In this document: one piece after another, positions 26,049 through 34,172 of the stretch
How the letters are laid out: each line of letters begins with the position of its first letter
Numbering within the stretch: the first letter of the stretch is position 1
Source of the DNA: Candidatus Magasanikiibacteriota bacterium
GTDB lineage: Bacteria > Patescibacteriota > Patescibacteriia > Magasanikbacterales > UBA922
Length of the DNA: 41,053 nt
Assembly (NCBI GenBank): GCA_018650085.1
Contig: JABIGQ010000035.1
Location: forward strand, 1-41,053
Reading direction: 5' to 3'
Translations under genes and position numbers: made by a program
Notes under the pieces: model-generated
What the model saw: the letters and a program-made list of their open reading frames with translations, nothing else
Databases searched by the model: none
What the model was told of the DNA's origin: nothing

Positions 26049-28973
26049 ATGGCAAAAAATAAATTAAATAAAGAACAACAGCAAGCAGTGGATCATATGA
26101 ATGGTCCACTTTTAATCGTAGCTGGAGCAGGGACTGGAAAAACGACTGTAGTGACAAAAAAAATCTCAAAACTTATTGAAGAAAAAGGAATTGCTGCAGA
26201 ACAGATTCTTACTCTTACGTTTAATGAAAAAGCTGCTGCAGAAGTGACCGAGCGTGTAGATACATTATTATCTGTGGGGTATGTGGAATTACCTATTGGG
26301 ACATTTCATGCTTTTTGTCAGGGAATATTAGAAGAATTTGGCTTAGACATAGGACTTTCTCGTCAGTTCAAGGTGTTATCAGAAATTGATACATGGTTAC
26401 TTATACGGGAACATTTGTATGATTTTTCTTTGGATTATTATCGCCCTATGGGGAACCCTACTAGTCATATTCATGCATTATTACAGCATTTTTCTAAATG
26501 TAAAGATGAACTTATATCACCAGAACAATATGTAGAATATACGCAGAATATAGAGAATGAAGATGCACAGGAGATTGAACGGCTAAAAGAAGTTGCAGAG
26601 GCATATAACACTTATAATAAATTGCTACTAGATAACAGCGCGCTTGATTTTGGGGATCTTATTTTTTATACAGTAAAATTGCTTGAAGAACGTCCTGCTA
26701 TTTTAAAACAATTACAAGAACGGTTTCAGTATATATTAGTTGACGAATTTCAAGATGTAAATTGGTCGCAGTATCGCCTGGTTCAATTACTTGCGAGTGC
26801 GCATAATAATATTACTGTAGTGGGAGATGATGACCAAAGTATTTATGCATTTCGTGGGGCCAGTGTTTCAAATATTATGCGATTTGAAAGCGATTATACG
26901 AATGTGGAAAAGATAGTGCTTCGAGAAAACTATCGTTCAGGACAAGAAATTTTAGATATATCATATAAATCAATTCAAGAAAACAATCCAGATCGTTTGG
27001 AAGTAAAGTTGGGGATTAATAAAAAATTAATTGCAAGCGGAGCAATAAAAAAAGCATCTGTGACGCATATTCATAAACCCACACTAGAGTTGGAAGCAAA
27101 AGCAGTCATAGAAGAAATACAAGCATTGAAAAAGATACATTCAGATATGACGTGGGATGACGTGGTTATATTGGCACGTGCAAATAGTCATGTAGAGCCA
27201 TTTATAGCAGAGCTAGAGGACGCGGGGCTTCCGTATGAGTTTATTGCATCAGCGGGACTTTATCGTCAACCTATTGTGTTAGATTGTATTAATTTTTTCA
27301 AGGCAGTAGATAATAGATATGATTCTACTGCACTCTATCGTATGCTTCATTTGCCATGCATGGATATAAATGCGCATGAAGTACAGCAAATCATGTATTA
27401 TGCAAAGAGGAAAAGTATAAGTTATTATGGGGCATTAAAAAAAGTACATGAAGTACAAGTATCCCCACAGACAGTCGCTTTTGCAAAAAAAATAGTTACT
27501 TTGATTGACGCATCTATTCGTACATATAAGCAGGTGAAACCATCTCAATTATTATATTCATTTTTAGAAAGCACAGGATATTTGGCATATATTGTAAAAG
27601 AAGAAGGACAAGGAAACAGAGAAGTTATTCGACAAATTTTTCAGTTAAAGCAATTTTTTGAAGTGGTATCTTCTTATGAAAAAGGGCATCCAGAGGCTAA
27701 TATCCAATCATTTTTAGATTATTACAAGCAAGTGATAGAAGCAGGGGATAAAGGGAAAATGCATCAGTTAAAAGATACTCCAGATTCAATTAATCTTATG
27801 ACAGTGCATGGATCAAAGGGATTGGAATATCGTTTTGTATTTATTATAAATATGGTTCAAGATAGGTTCCCGGCACGAAAGCGTGGAGAAGGAATTGCTA
27901 TGCCTATTTCTCTTATAAAAGAGACATTACCAGAAGGGGATTATCATCTCCAAGAAGAACGACGATTATTTTATGTAGCGATTACTCGTGCAAAAGAAAA
28001 ATTGTATTTAACGAGTGCGACAAACTATGGGGGAAAACGAGATAAAAAAATAAGTCGTTTTTTACATGAACTTGGATTTGTAATTACAGAAAAAGAAGAA
28101 GGAGAGGAAAAAAGTATTTTGCCAGTAAAACAAACACAAATTGAGTTTAATCGTCCTGTGGCATATACCATACCCAAATCATTTTCCTATTCGCAAATTA
28201 GCACATATGAAACGTGCCCATATAAATATAAACTCGCACACATTATTCGTGTCCCAACAAAAGGAACTGGAAATATCAGTTTTGGGATTACCATGCATTC
28301 TGTGTTCCAACGATTTTATGAAGCAATTCAAACAAAAAATAGTGCAACCCAAGCATCATTATTTGACGCACAACCTGTAGAGACAAAGGAAGATGGTGTC
28401 GTCATTGCCCCAACACTAGATGAGTTATTGGAATTATATGAGAGCAAATGGGTGGATGATTGGTATGAATCTACTAGACAAAGAAATGACTATTATGAAA
28501 AAGGAAAAAAGATTTTGAGAACATTTTATGCAGCACAAGAGGGACAGTGGGCTATACCATTGGCTTTAGAAAAAGGATTTACTATCCGAGTAGGGGAGTA
28601 TACCGTGAGAGGAAGTATTGATAGAGTAGATCAGATGGATGATGGTACACTTGAAATTATTGATTATAAGACAGGAAAAACAAAGGAAAAAATTATAGGG
28701 AAAGATAAAGATCAGCTTCTTATTTATCAGATGGCAGCCCAAACATTGCCCGCATATAGAAATGTTGGGGCAGTTGGAACATTGACATTTTATTATCTAC
28801 AAGATAATGTGAAGACATCATTTGTGGGGAAAGAAAAAGATATCGAAAAATTACGTGAAAGATTGGTTGGAGTAATTGACCATATTCATGATGGAAAATT
28901 TGAGGCAACTCCAAGTAAACATATGTGCGCTTATTGTGATTTTAAAGATGTGTGTAATTTTAAACAATTATAA
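26049..28973 (+). CDS. UvrD/Rep-type helicase fused to an Fe-S RecB-like nuclease
   Basis: A 974-residue superfamily 1A helicase. Visible motifs are Q-motif LNKEQQQAV, Walker A GAGTGKT (about residues 28-34), DEFQDVNWSQYRL (about 231), GDDDQSIYAFRGA (about 259), LRENYRS, TVHGSKGLEYRFVF (about 583) and FYVAITRAKEKLYL (about 641). After about residue 700 comes a PD-(D/E)XK nuclease: FSYSQISTYETCPYKYKL, GITMHSVF, LEIIDYKTGK (catalytic Asp and Lys, about 868-873) and a terminal CAYCDFKDVC. The Cys of ETCPYKY plus the last three form the four-Cys iron-sulfur set seen in AddB and Cas4. A DNA-end-processing or repair role is likely. The start at 26049 has a purine-rich GAGAGG upstream and is preferred to GTG at 26031. 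Confidence 0.93.
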   Translation: MAKNKLNKEQQQAVDHMNGPLLIVAGAGTGKTTVVTKKISKLIEEKGIAAEQILTLTFNEKAAAEVTERVDTLLSVGYVELPIGTFHAFCQGILEEFGLDIGLSRQFKVLSEIDTWLLIREHLYDFSLDYYRPMGNPTSHIHALLQHFSKCKDELISPEQYVEYTQNIENEDAQEIERLKEVAEAYNTYNKLLLDNSALDFGDLIFYTVKLLEERPAILKQLQERFQYILVDEFQDVNWSQYRLVQLLASAHNNITVVGDDDQSIYAFRGASVSNIMRFESDYTNVEKIVLRENYRSGQEILDISYKSIQENNPDRLEVKLGINKKLIASGAIKKASVTHIHKPTLELEAKAVIEEIQALKKIHSDMTWDDVVILARANSHVEPFIAELEDAGLPYEFIASAGLYRQPIVLDCINFFKAVDNRYDSTALYRMLHLPCMDINAHEVQQIMYYAKRKSISYYGALKKVHEVQVSPQTVAFAKKIVTLIDASIRTYKQVKPSQLLYSFLESTGYLAYIVKEEGQGNREVIRQIFQLKQFFEVVSSYEKGHPEANIQSFLDYYKQVIEAGDKGKMHQLKDTPDSINLMTVHGSKGLEYRFVFIINMVQDRFPARKRGEGIAMPISLIKETLPEGDYHLQEERRLFYVAITRAKEKLYLTSATNYGGKRDKKISRFLHELGFVITEKEEGEEKSILPVKQTQIEFNRPVAYTIPKSFSYSQISTYETCPYKYKLAHIIRVPTKGTGNISFGITMHSVFQRFYEAIQTKNSATQASLFDAQPVETKEDGVVIAPTLDELLELYESKWVDDWYESTRQRNDYYEKGKKILRTFYAAQEGQWAIPLALEKGFTIRVGEYTVRGSIDRVDQMDDGTLEIIDYKTGKTKEKIIGKDKDQLLIYQMAAQTLPAYRNVGAVGTLTFYYLQDNVKTSFVGKEKDIEKLRERLVGVIDHIHDGKFEATPSKHMCAYCDFKDVCNFKQL

Positions 28974-28974
28974 T

Positions 28975-29493
28975 ATGGAACTTTTTATACCGTATCTGGT
29001 ACTAGCTATTATTGCATTAGTTTGTGTGCCATTTATTATTTATGGAGTATTTGCAATGAAAAGTGCAGCGCCTTTTGTGCCTGCTATGAAAAAAAATGTA
29101 AAAAAGATGATAAAGGAAGCAAATATACAGTCAGATGAAACAGTTATGGATTTAGGGTCAGGAGATGGAAGAATTGTTCGGATGGCGGCACCGTATGCAA
29201 AAGAATCTATTGGTATTGAAATAAATCCTGTGTTATATCATTTGAGTAGGTTTTTACATCTATTTAGTAGAAAGAAAAACATAACGTATCTTCGGAAAAA
29301 TTTATGGAAGGTATCATTGGCAGAAGTGGATGTATTGTTTCTATTTTTTATTAGTACAAAAATGCCTAAATTGAAAGAAAAAATAATGAAAGAGATGAAA
29401 CCAGGAAGTAGAGTGGTCTCTCATACATTTTCATTTCCAGACTGGAAACCAGAGAAAAAACATGGTATAGTATCTGTATATCGTGTTGAGTAG
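28975..29493 (+). CDS. Membrane-anchored SAM-dependent methyltransferase-like protein
   Basis: A 172-residue protein with one N-terminal membrane helix (about residues 4-28), then a Rossmann methyltransferase fold. The SAM-binding motif I is VMDLGSGDGRIV (about 57-68), followed by SIGIEINPVLYHLS and a later VDVLFLFF strand. The membrane anchor plus the small size suggest a lipid or envelope substrate, but the substrate is unknown. It starts 1 bp after the helicase stop. A frame starting at 28876 inside the helicase gene was rejected. Confidence 0.83.
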   Translation: MELFIPYLVLAIIALVCVPFIIYGVFAMKSAAPFVPAMKKNVKKMIKEANIQSDETVMDLGSGDGRIVRMAAPYAKESIGIEINPVLYHLSRFLHLFSRKKNITYLRKNLWKVSLAEVDVLFLFFISTKMPKLKEKIMKEMKPGSRVVSHTFSFPDWKPEKKHGIVSVYRVE

Positions 29494-29501
29494 TTAGTTT
29501 A

Positions 29502-29813
29502 ATGAATAATTTTATGGGCTTTACACCTATTGGAAGTACGATTGATGATAAAATGAATCAGGATCATGCATTAAAAAATCAAATTGATGCTACTGCAGTT
29601 ATTGAGTTTGCCCAGAAAGTTTTTGAAGAGCAATTTGGTAAAAATGATGCTGCTTGTGTAAAACCATTGTTTTTAAAAAATAGAACCCTTACGGTGACAT
29701 GTTCTAGTTCAGCAGTTGCACAAGAAATTAGGCTAAACCAAGCGGAAATTGTAGAAAAAATGAATAAAGTGATGGATGGCGATCATGTAGATCGTATTCG
29801 GTATTTACTCTAA
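29502..29813 (+). CDS. dciA: DciA-like (DUF721) protein
   Basis: A 103-residue protein whose C-terminal part, LKNRTLTVTCSSSAVAQEIRL followed by VDRIRYLL in shorter blocks, has the character of the DUF721/DciA domain. DciA proteins load or stimulate the replicative helicase DnaB in bacteria that lack DnaC. The N-terminal 30 residues look disordered. The ATG at 29502 has A at -1, an exception in the window; ATG at 29514 has T at -1 and may be the real start (99 residues). Confidence 0.65.
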   Translation: MNNFMGFTPIGSTIDDKMNQDHALKNQIDATAVIEFAQKVFEEQFGKNDAACVKPLFLKNRTLTVTCSSSAVAQEIRLNQAEIVEKMNKVMDGDHVDRIRYLL

Positions 29814-29869
29814 AAGTAGTTTTACCTTGCAAAGCAGAGGAAAACACGCTAAAATAGAATAGCCTAGAT

Positions 29870-30031
29870 AATACCATTTTCCAATAACCTCTTCCCACCA
29901 AGTCTTGTTAATTTCACTGTATACTTGCTCTAAAAAAACACCGATACTATGGCATCGCTTTGTTTTTTAGACCTGCGTCTACATTGAAATTTCCTACGAC
30001 TTTTGGGTAGGAGTTATTGGAAAGTGGTATT
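29870..30031. mobile_element. Fold-back MITE-like element, 162 bp
   Basis: The terminal arms are 19-bp inverted repeats (29870-29888 and 30013-30031, one mismatch). The symmetry continues inward: imperfectly over the next 15 bp, then AATTTCACTGTA (29910-29921) with TACATTGAAATT (29980-29991), 11 of 12 matched, and a core hairpin with TCTAAAAAA and TTTTTTAGA ends (29929-29971). Almost the whole element can fold into one long hairpin. It has no coding capacity. The remaining gap from 29814 to 29869 and 30032 to 30053 is plain AT-rich sequence with a TATAAT at 30042-30047. Confidence 0.7.
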
Positions 30032-30053
30032 AGGTTATTTTTATAATATTTCT

Positions 30054-30446
30054 ATGACATTAAGACAATATCTCACCATCATGATAGTAGCGACATTACT
30101 TTGCTGGACAGCATGGGGTGTTGTGTTATTAAATGTTGACCCGTTTTATGATACTGGCATGGGTTTTCTATTTTTTTATATTAGTTTGTTCTTTTCTCTT
30201 ATCGGGACAAGTTCTATACTTATTTTTGGGTTATCAGTGGTATTTAGTAAAAAAGAACTCCCCATATTTCGTCATGTAAGAAGAACGTTTATTATTGGAG
30301 TGGTTTTAGCGACTACTCTTATAGGATTATTATTTTTACAAGGGAAGCAGTTGTTGACATTATGGAACATGCTTCTTTTATTTTCAATTATTTGTTTTTT
30401 TATTCTTTTTCGTATATCAACGAAATCACAACATAGAAATGTATGA
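30054..30446 (+). CDS. Four-helix membrane protein before proS, unknown function
   Basis: A 130-residue protein with four predicted membrane helices (about residues 8-27, 38-62, 82-100 and 106-124) and a short basic tail. No family was recognised and no catalytic motif is visible. Its stop overlaps the proS start as ATGA, so the two are translated together. The ATG at 30054 is chosen over a TTG at 30003, which would put the N-terminus inside the fold-back element. A TATAAT 6 bp before the ATG suggests a leaderless transcript. Confidence 0.7.
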   Translation: MTLRQYLTIMIVATLLCWTAWGVVLLNVDPFYDTGMGFLFFYISLFFSLIGTSSILIFGLSVVFSKKELPIFRHVRRTFIIGVVLATTLIGLLFLQGKQLLTLWNMLLLFSIICFFILFRISTKSQHRNV

Positions 30447-31702
30447 AGCAGTCACAATTGTTTACAAAGACGAGAAAAGATGTATCTGCTGAGGAAGTAT
30501 CAAAAAACGCACAGTTACTGACTCGTGCTGGATTTATACATAGAGAATTAGCTGGCGTCTACTCATATTTACCATTAGGACTTCGAGTTATAGAAAAAAT
30601 TAAACAAATTATACGTGAAGAATTAAATACTGCTGGGTGCCAAGAAATAGTTATGTCTGCATTGCAAGGAAAAGAAATATGGGAAAAGACAGAACGTTGG
30701 AGTGATGAAATTGTAGATAATTGGTTTAAAACAACACTAAAAAACAAGACAGAGCTTGGTTTAGCATTTACGCATGAAGAGCCTATAGCGAATATCATGA
30801 AAAATTTTGTGCAGTCATACAAGGATCTGCCATTTTTTGCATATCAATTTCAAACAAAATTTCGTAATGAATTGAGGGCAAAGTCAGGAATTATGCGTGG
30901 ACGAGAATTTATTATGAAAGATTTATATTCATTTCATACGACAAAAGAAGCACATGAAGAATTTTATGATAAGATGAAAGAAGTATATATGAATATATTT
31001 CGTAGATTGGGATTGGGAGAAAATACATATTTGACTATGTCATCGGGGGTTCCATTTTCTAAATATTCTTATGAGTTCCAAACTATCTCAGATGCTGGTG
31101 AAGATGTGATTTTATATGATGAAGAAAAAAGAATTGCTATAAATAAAGATGATTTTTCAGATGATATTTTTGAAGATTTTGGATTAAAAAAAGATGAACT
31201 GAATTTTAAAGAAGCACCGTCAATAGAAATTGGAGATATTTATTCTCTGGGGACGAAATATTCAGAAGCACTTGATTTGACCTATGCAGATGCAGAAGGG
31301 AAGGGCCATCCTGTATTTATGGGGAGTTATGGTATAGGTGTCCCACGTGTTATGGGGACTATTGTAGAGGTACATCATGATGAAAATGGTATGATATGGC
31401 CAGCAGCAGTAGCACCATTTCAGGTTCACTTGATTTCACTAAATCAAAATGAAAAAGCAGAACAATTATACAAGGAATTGACAAAAGCTGGGGTTGAAGT
31501 ATTATATGATGATAGAGATACACGAGCAGGTGGAAAATTTGCAGATAGTGATTTGATAGGTATTCCATTGCGTGTTGTGATGAGTAAAAAAACACTAGAA
31601 CAAGATGCTGTAGAAATAAAACAAAGAGGTATAGATGCTTGTGATATGATTCCACTGTTATCTGTAACAAGAGATATGATTATGGATAGGTTGGGGCTTT
31701 AA
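30443..31702 (+). CDS. proS: Prolyl-tRNA synthetase, short form without editing domain
   Basis: Class II synthetase that charges tRNA-Pro. It shows the N-terminal start typical of bacterial ProRS (LFTKTRKDVSAEEVSKNAQLLTRAGFI in pieces), the dimer motif GVYSYLPLGLRV, motif 2 FRNELRAKSGIMRGREFIMKD, motif 3 GSYGIGVPRVMGTIVE, and the C-terminal anticodon-binding domain (VLYDDRDTRAGGKFADSDLIGIP). At 419 residues it is about 150 shorter than E. coli ProRS. The loss is the INS editing domain between motifs 2 and 3. Mischarged Ala-tRNA-Pro would have to be cleared by a separate protein, which is not in the window. Confidence 0.96.
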   Translation: MKQSQLFTKTRKDVSAEEVSKNAQLLTRAGFIHRELAGVYSYLPLGLRVIEKIKQIIREELNTAGCQEIVMSALQGKEIWEKTERWSDEIVDNWFKTTLKNKTELGLAFTHEEPIANIMKNFVQSYKDLPFFAYQFQTKFRNELRAKSGIMRGREFIMKDLYSFHTTKEAHEEFYDKMKEVYMNIFRRLGLGENTYLTMSSGVPFSKYSYEFQTISDAGEDVILYDEEKRIAINKDDFSDDIFEDFGLKKDELNFKEAPSIEIGDIYSLGTKYSEALDLTYADAEGKGHPVFMGSYGIGVPRVMGTIVEVHHDENGMIWPAAVAPFQVHLISLNQNEKAEQLYKELTKAGVEVLYDDRDTRAGGKFADSDLIGIPLRVVMSKKTLEQDAVEIKQRGIDACDMIPLLSVTRDMIMDRLGL

Positions 31703-31720
31703 TTCGTTTTGATGTATTGT

Positions 31721-32761
31721 ATGTTTGATAGATTGTTTAAGCGTTTTAGTAAAGATATGGGGATTGACTTGGGTACAGCAAATACTCTTGTCTATATTCC
31801 AGAAAAAGGTATTGTGATAGAAGAACCTACAGTAGTGGCTATTAATTTGAGAACAGATCAAATTTTAGCAGTGGGCCAAGAAGCAAAACAAATGCTAGGG
31901 AAAACACCGCCGCATATTACGGTATCACGCCCATTGACAAAAGGTATTATTTCGGATTATGAAGTCACTCAAAAGATGATTAAATATTTTATTGATAAGA
32001 TTCATGAAAATAGTTCATCTTTTATTACTCGCCCACGTATTGTTATTGCGATTCCACTAGAGATAACAGAAGTGGAAACAAAGGCCGTAGAAGATGCAGT
32101 TATTGCAGCGGGTGCAAGAGAAGTTCTGGTAGTACAAGAGCCTATGGCTGCAGCTATTGGGGCACGTATGCCAATCCAAGATCCTATAGGTAATATGATT
32201 GTAGATATTGGTGGGGGGAATACAGAGGTGGCTATTATTTCTTTAAGTGGAATTGTTGCGTGGAAATCTACAGATATTGCTGGAGATGAAATGAATAAAA
32301 ATGTGATACAGTATGCTCGTGAAGTGTTTAATCTTTTTATTGGTGAACATCATGCAGAACAAATTAAATTAAAAATTGGTACTGCAATTGATTTGGGAGA
32401 AAAAATGGAATTTCCTATGCGTGGGCGTGATGTAATTACAGGACTTCCAAGAGAAATTATTGTAAATGATACACAGATTAGAGAAGCGTTGAGCCGGTCA
32501 ATTAAAACAATTGTTGATTTGGTAAAGACAGCCTTGGAGATTACTCCACCTGAATTGACTGCAGATATTCATGAAAGAGGATTATTACTCACAGGTGGTG
32601 GTTCATTACTTCGTGGTATAGATAAGGTCATTGCAAAGGCGACATCCGTGCCAGTACGTATTGCAGATGATCCATTGACTGCAGTAGTTCGTGGTACAGG
32701 GATATTGTTGGAAGAAGAAGACTTATTAAAGGAAGTTGTCTTGCCATCTGCTAGAAATTAG
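31721..32761 (+). CDS. mreB: Rod-shape actin homolog MreB
   Basis: Bacterial actin that forms membrane-bound filaments and directs lateral wall synthesis. It has the phosphate-1 motif DMGIDLGTANTLVY near the N-terminus, VGQEAKQMLGKTP, the phosphate-2 block MIVDIGGGNTEVAIISL and the adenosine-site block GLLLTGGGSLLRGID. At 346 residues it has normal length. The start at 31721 (MFDRLFKRFSKD, with an amphipathic N-terminal membrane-binding helix) is chosen over in-frame starts at 31709 and 31712. It leads the cell-shape operon. Confidence 0.96.
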   Translation: MFDRLFKRFSKDMGIDLGTANTLVYIPEKGIVIEEPTVVAINLRTDQILAVGQEAKQMLGKTPPHITVSRPLTKGIISDYEVTQKMIKYFIDKIHENSSSFITRPRIVIAIPLEITEVETKAVEDAVIAAGAREVLVVQEPMAAAIGARMPIQDPIGNMIVDIGGGNTEVAIISLSGIVAWKSTDIAGDEMNKNVIQYAREVFNLFIGEHHAEQIKLKIGTAIDLGEKMEFPMRGRDVITGLPREIIVNDTQIREALSRSIKTIVDLVKTALEITPPELTADIHERGLLLTGGGSLLRGIDKVIAKATSVPVRIADDPLTAVVRGTGILLEEEDLLKEVVLPSARN

Positions 32762-32779
32762 TGTGGTATTCACTGAATA

Positions 32780-32814
32780 TATAATCAATAAACCTCCTAT
32801 TTTAGGGGGTTTTA
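32780..32814 (+). promoter_or_regulatory. Stem-loop and -10-like box between mreB and mreC
   Basis: An 8-bp stem, AAACCTCC (32790-32797) with GGGGGTTT (32805-32812), has one G-U pair and a 7-nt loop, followed by only TAT. TATAAT at 32780-32785 lies just before it. It could be a weak terminator, an mRNA processing site or an attenuator that lowers MreC relative to MreB. Confidence 0.4.
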
Positions 32815-32826
32815 TACACAGAGGAT

Positions 32827-33639
32827 ATGTATAGACAAAAAAGACATATAAAAACAATGATAAGTATTGGTATTGTCGTATCATTACTTATTATATTTCA
32901 TTTGGTAGGATGGTTATTGCCAGTGGAACGATTTTTTAGAGGTATTATTAATCCTGGATCACAAACATTGTATCAGTGGAGCATTACTCTCAATGAAGAG
33001 ACAGAACAATTTTCTTCAAAAGAAGAATTAGTAGATGCGTATAAGATATTGAAGCAAAAACAAATAGATACTGTCGTAGATAAATCCAGATTATTATTTT
33101 TAGAAACAGAAAATTTAGAACTTCGTGAACAATTGCATTTCTTATCTACAAGTACATATCAGTATGTAGGAGCATTAGTGATTGGGAAAAACATTGAATC
33201 ACTGAGTAATAGTATTATTTTAAATAAAGGGACGATTGATGGGGTGAAAATAGGGAGTGCTGTTATTGTTGGAAATGGAATACTTGTGGGTATGGTTATT
33301 CGTGTAGATGAGCATACGTCTATTGTGCGGCTGATAAATGATAATCAAAGTAAAGTTGCAGCAATGGTATCAAATGCTGATCATAGTATGGGAATTATAG
33401 AAGGTGGATATGATATTAGTGTGCGTATGAATTTTATTCCACAGCATGAATATATCGCTATTGGAGATATGATTATTACTTCTGGGCTAGAAGGAAATAT
33501 TCCACGTGGATTATTTATTGGTATAATTGAAAGTATAAAAAAGGAAGCATATAAACCATTTCAAGAAGCGATTATACGCCCACCTGTGCATTTGGGGAAA
33601 ATTGCATTGGTTTCTATCATTATTCCAGAAGATTTATGA
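32827..33639 (+). CDS. mreC: Rod-shape protein MreC
   Basis: A 270-residue protein with an N-terminal membrane helix (about residues 12-32), a coiled coil (about 60-105, with KSRLLFLETENLELREQL) and two beta domains in the periplasmic or extracytoplasmic part (NKGTIDGVKIGSAVIVGNGILVGMV in pieces, and ITSGLEGNIPRGLFIGII). MreC links MreB to the wall synthases and activates PBP2. It overlaps mreD as ATGA. A GAGG stretch lies just 2 nt before the ATG, too close for normal Shine-Dalgarno spacing. Confidence 0.93.
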   Translation: MYRQKRHIKTMISIGIVVSLLIIFHLVGWLLPVERFFRGIINPGSQTLYQWSITLNEETEQFSSKEELVDAYKILKQKQIDTVVDKSRLLFLETENLELREQLHFLSTSTYQYVGALVIGKNIESLSNSIILNKGTIDGVKIGSAVIVGNGILVGMVIRVDEHTSIVRLINDNQSKVAAMVSNADHSMGIIEGGYDISVRMNFIPQHEYIAIGDMIITSGLEGNIPRGLFIGIIESIKKEAYKPFQEAIIRPPVHLGKIALVSIIIPEDL

Positions 33640-34172
33640 TACAGCGTATTATAAAATTTTTAGCAATATTTGCATTGCTTTTTGTGGTAGTTACTATTCA
33701 TTTGGGTATTGCATATATGTTACCATTCCCGTGGAATAGTCTTAATATTTTATTTGTTTTTAGTATTTTATTTTTAGTATTTCGTGGATCTGGTTTGGTT
33801 ATTTGGATTACTTGTGTTATGCATTTTTTTGTAGAATTGTATTCTGCACAGCCATTTGGAATTGCTATGGTTTCTAGTACATTTAGTTTATTGTTTACCT
33901 ATTGGCTATATCAATATATCTTTACAAATAGGTCATGGTATATCGTTATTATTTTATCTATATCATCATTGTTTTTTTATCGTGTAATGAGTACAATATT
34001 GCTTTGGTTATTTTCTATATTTATAAATGATATAGAATTACCATTATCTTCACTTATGATCCAATACGGGTGGGAGATGTTTTGTACTACAGTGGTGGCG
34101 AGTATGTTATATATTATTCCATATATGATGAAACCCAGAGAACAACGTCCTAAAAAAGCATTATTTTTATGA
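33636..34172 (+). CDS. mreD: Rod-shape protein MreD
   Basis: A 178-residue membrane protein with five to six hydrophobic helices and few charged residues, in the standard position between mreC and the PBP2 gene. Sequence conservation in MreD is weak, so the name rests mostly on context and on the helix pattern. Both its ends overlap neighbours as ATGA-type junctions, so translation of mreC, mreD and mrdA is coupled. Confidence 0.85.
   Translation: MIQRIIKFLAIFALLFVVVTIHLGIAYMLPFPWNSLNILFVFSILFLVFRGSGLVIWITCVMHFFVELYSAQPFGIAMVSSTFSLLFTYWLYQYIFTNRSWYIVIILSISSLFFYRVMSTILLWLFSIFINDIELPLSSLMIQYGWEMFCTTVVASMLYIIPYMMKPREQRPKKALFL

Noticed and set aside
28876-28974. Upstream extension of the methyltransferase gene
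   Set aside because: It lies wholly inside the helicase-nuclease gene in another frame; ATG at 28975 begins just after that stop.
30003-30053. TTG start for the membrane protein before proS
   Set aside because: The added residues come from the right arm of the fold-back element; ATG at 30054 opens directly on the first helix.
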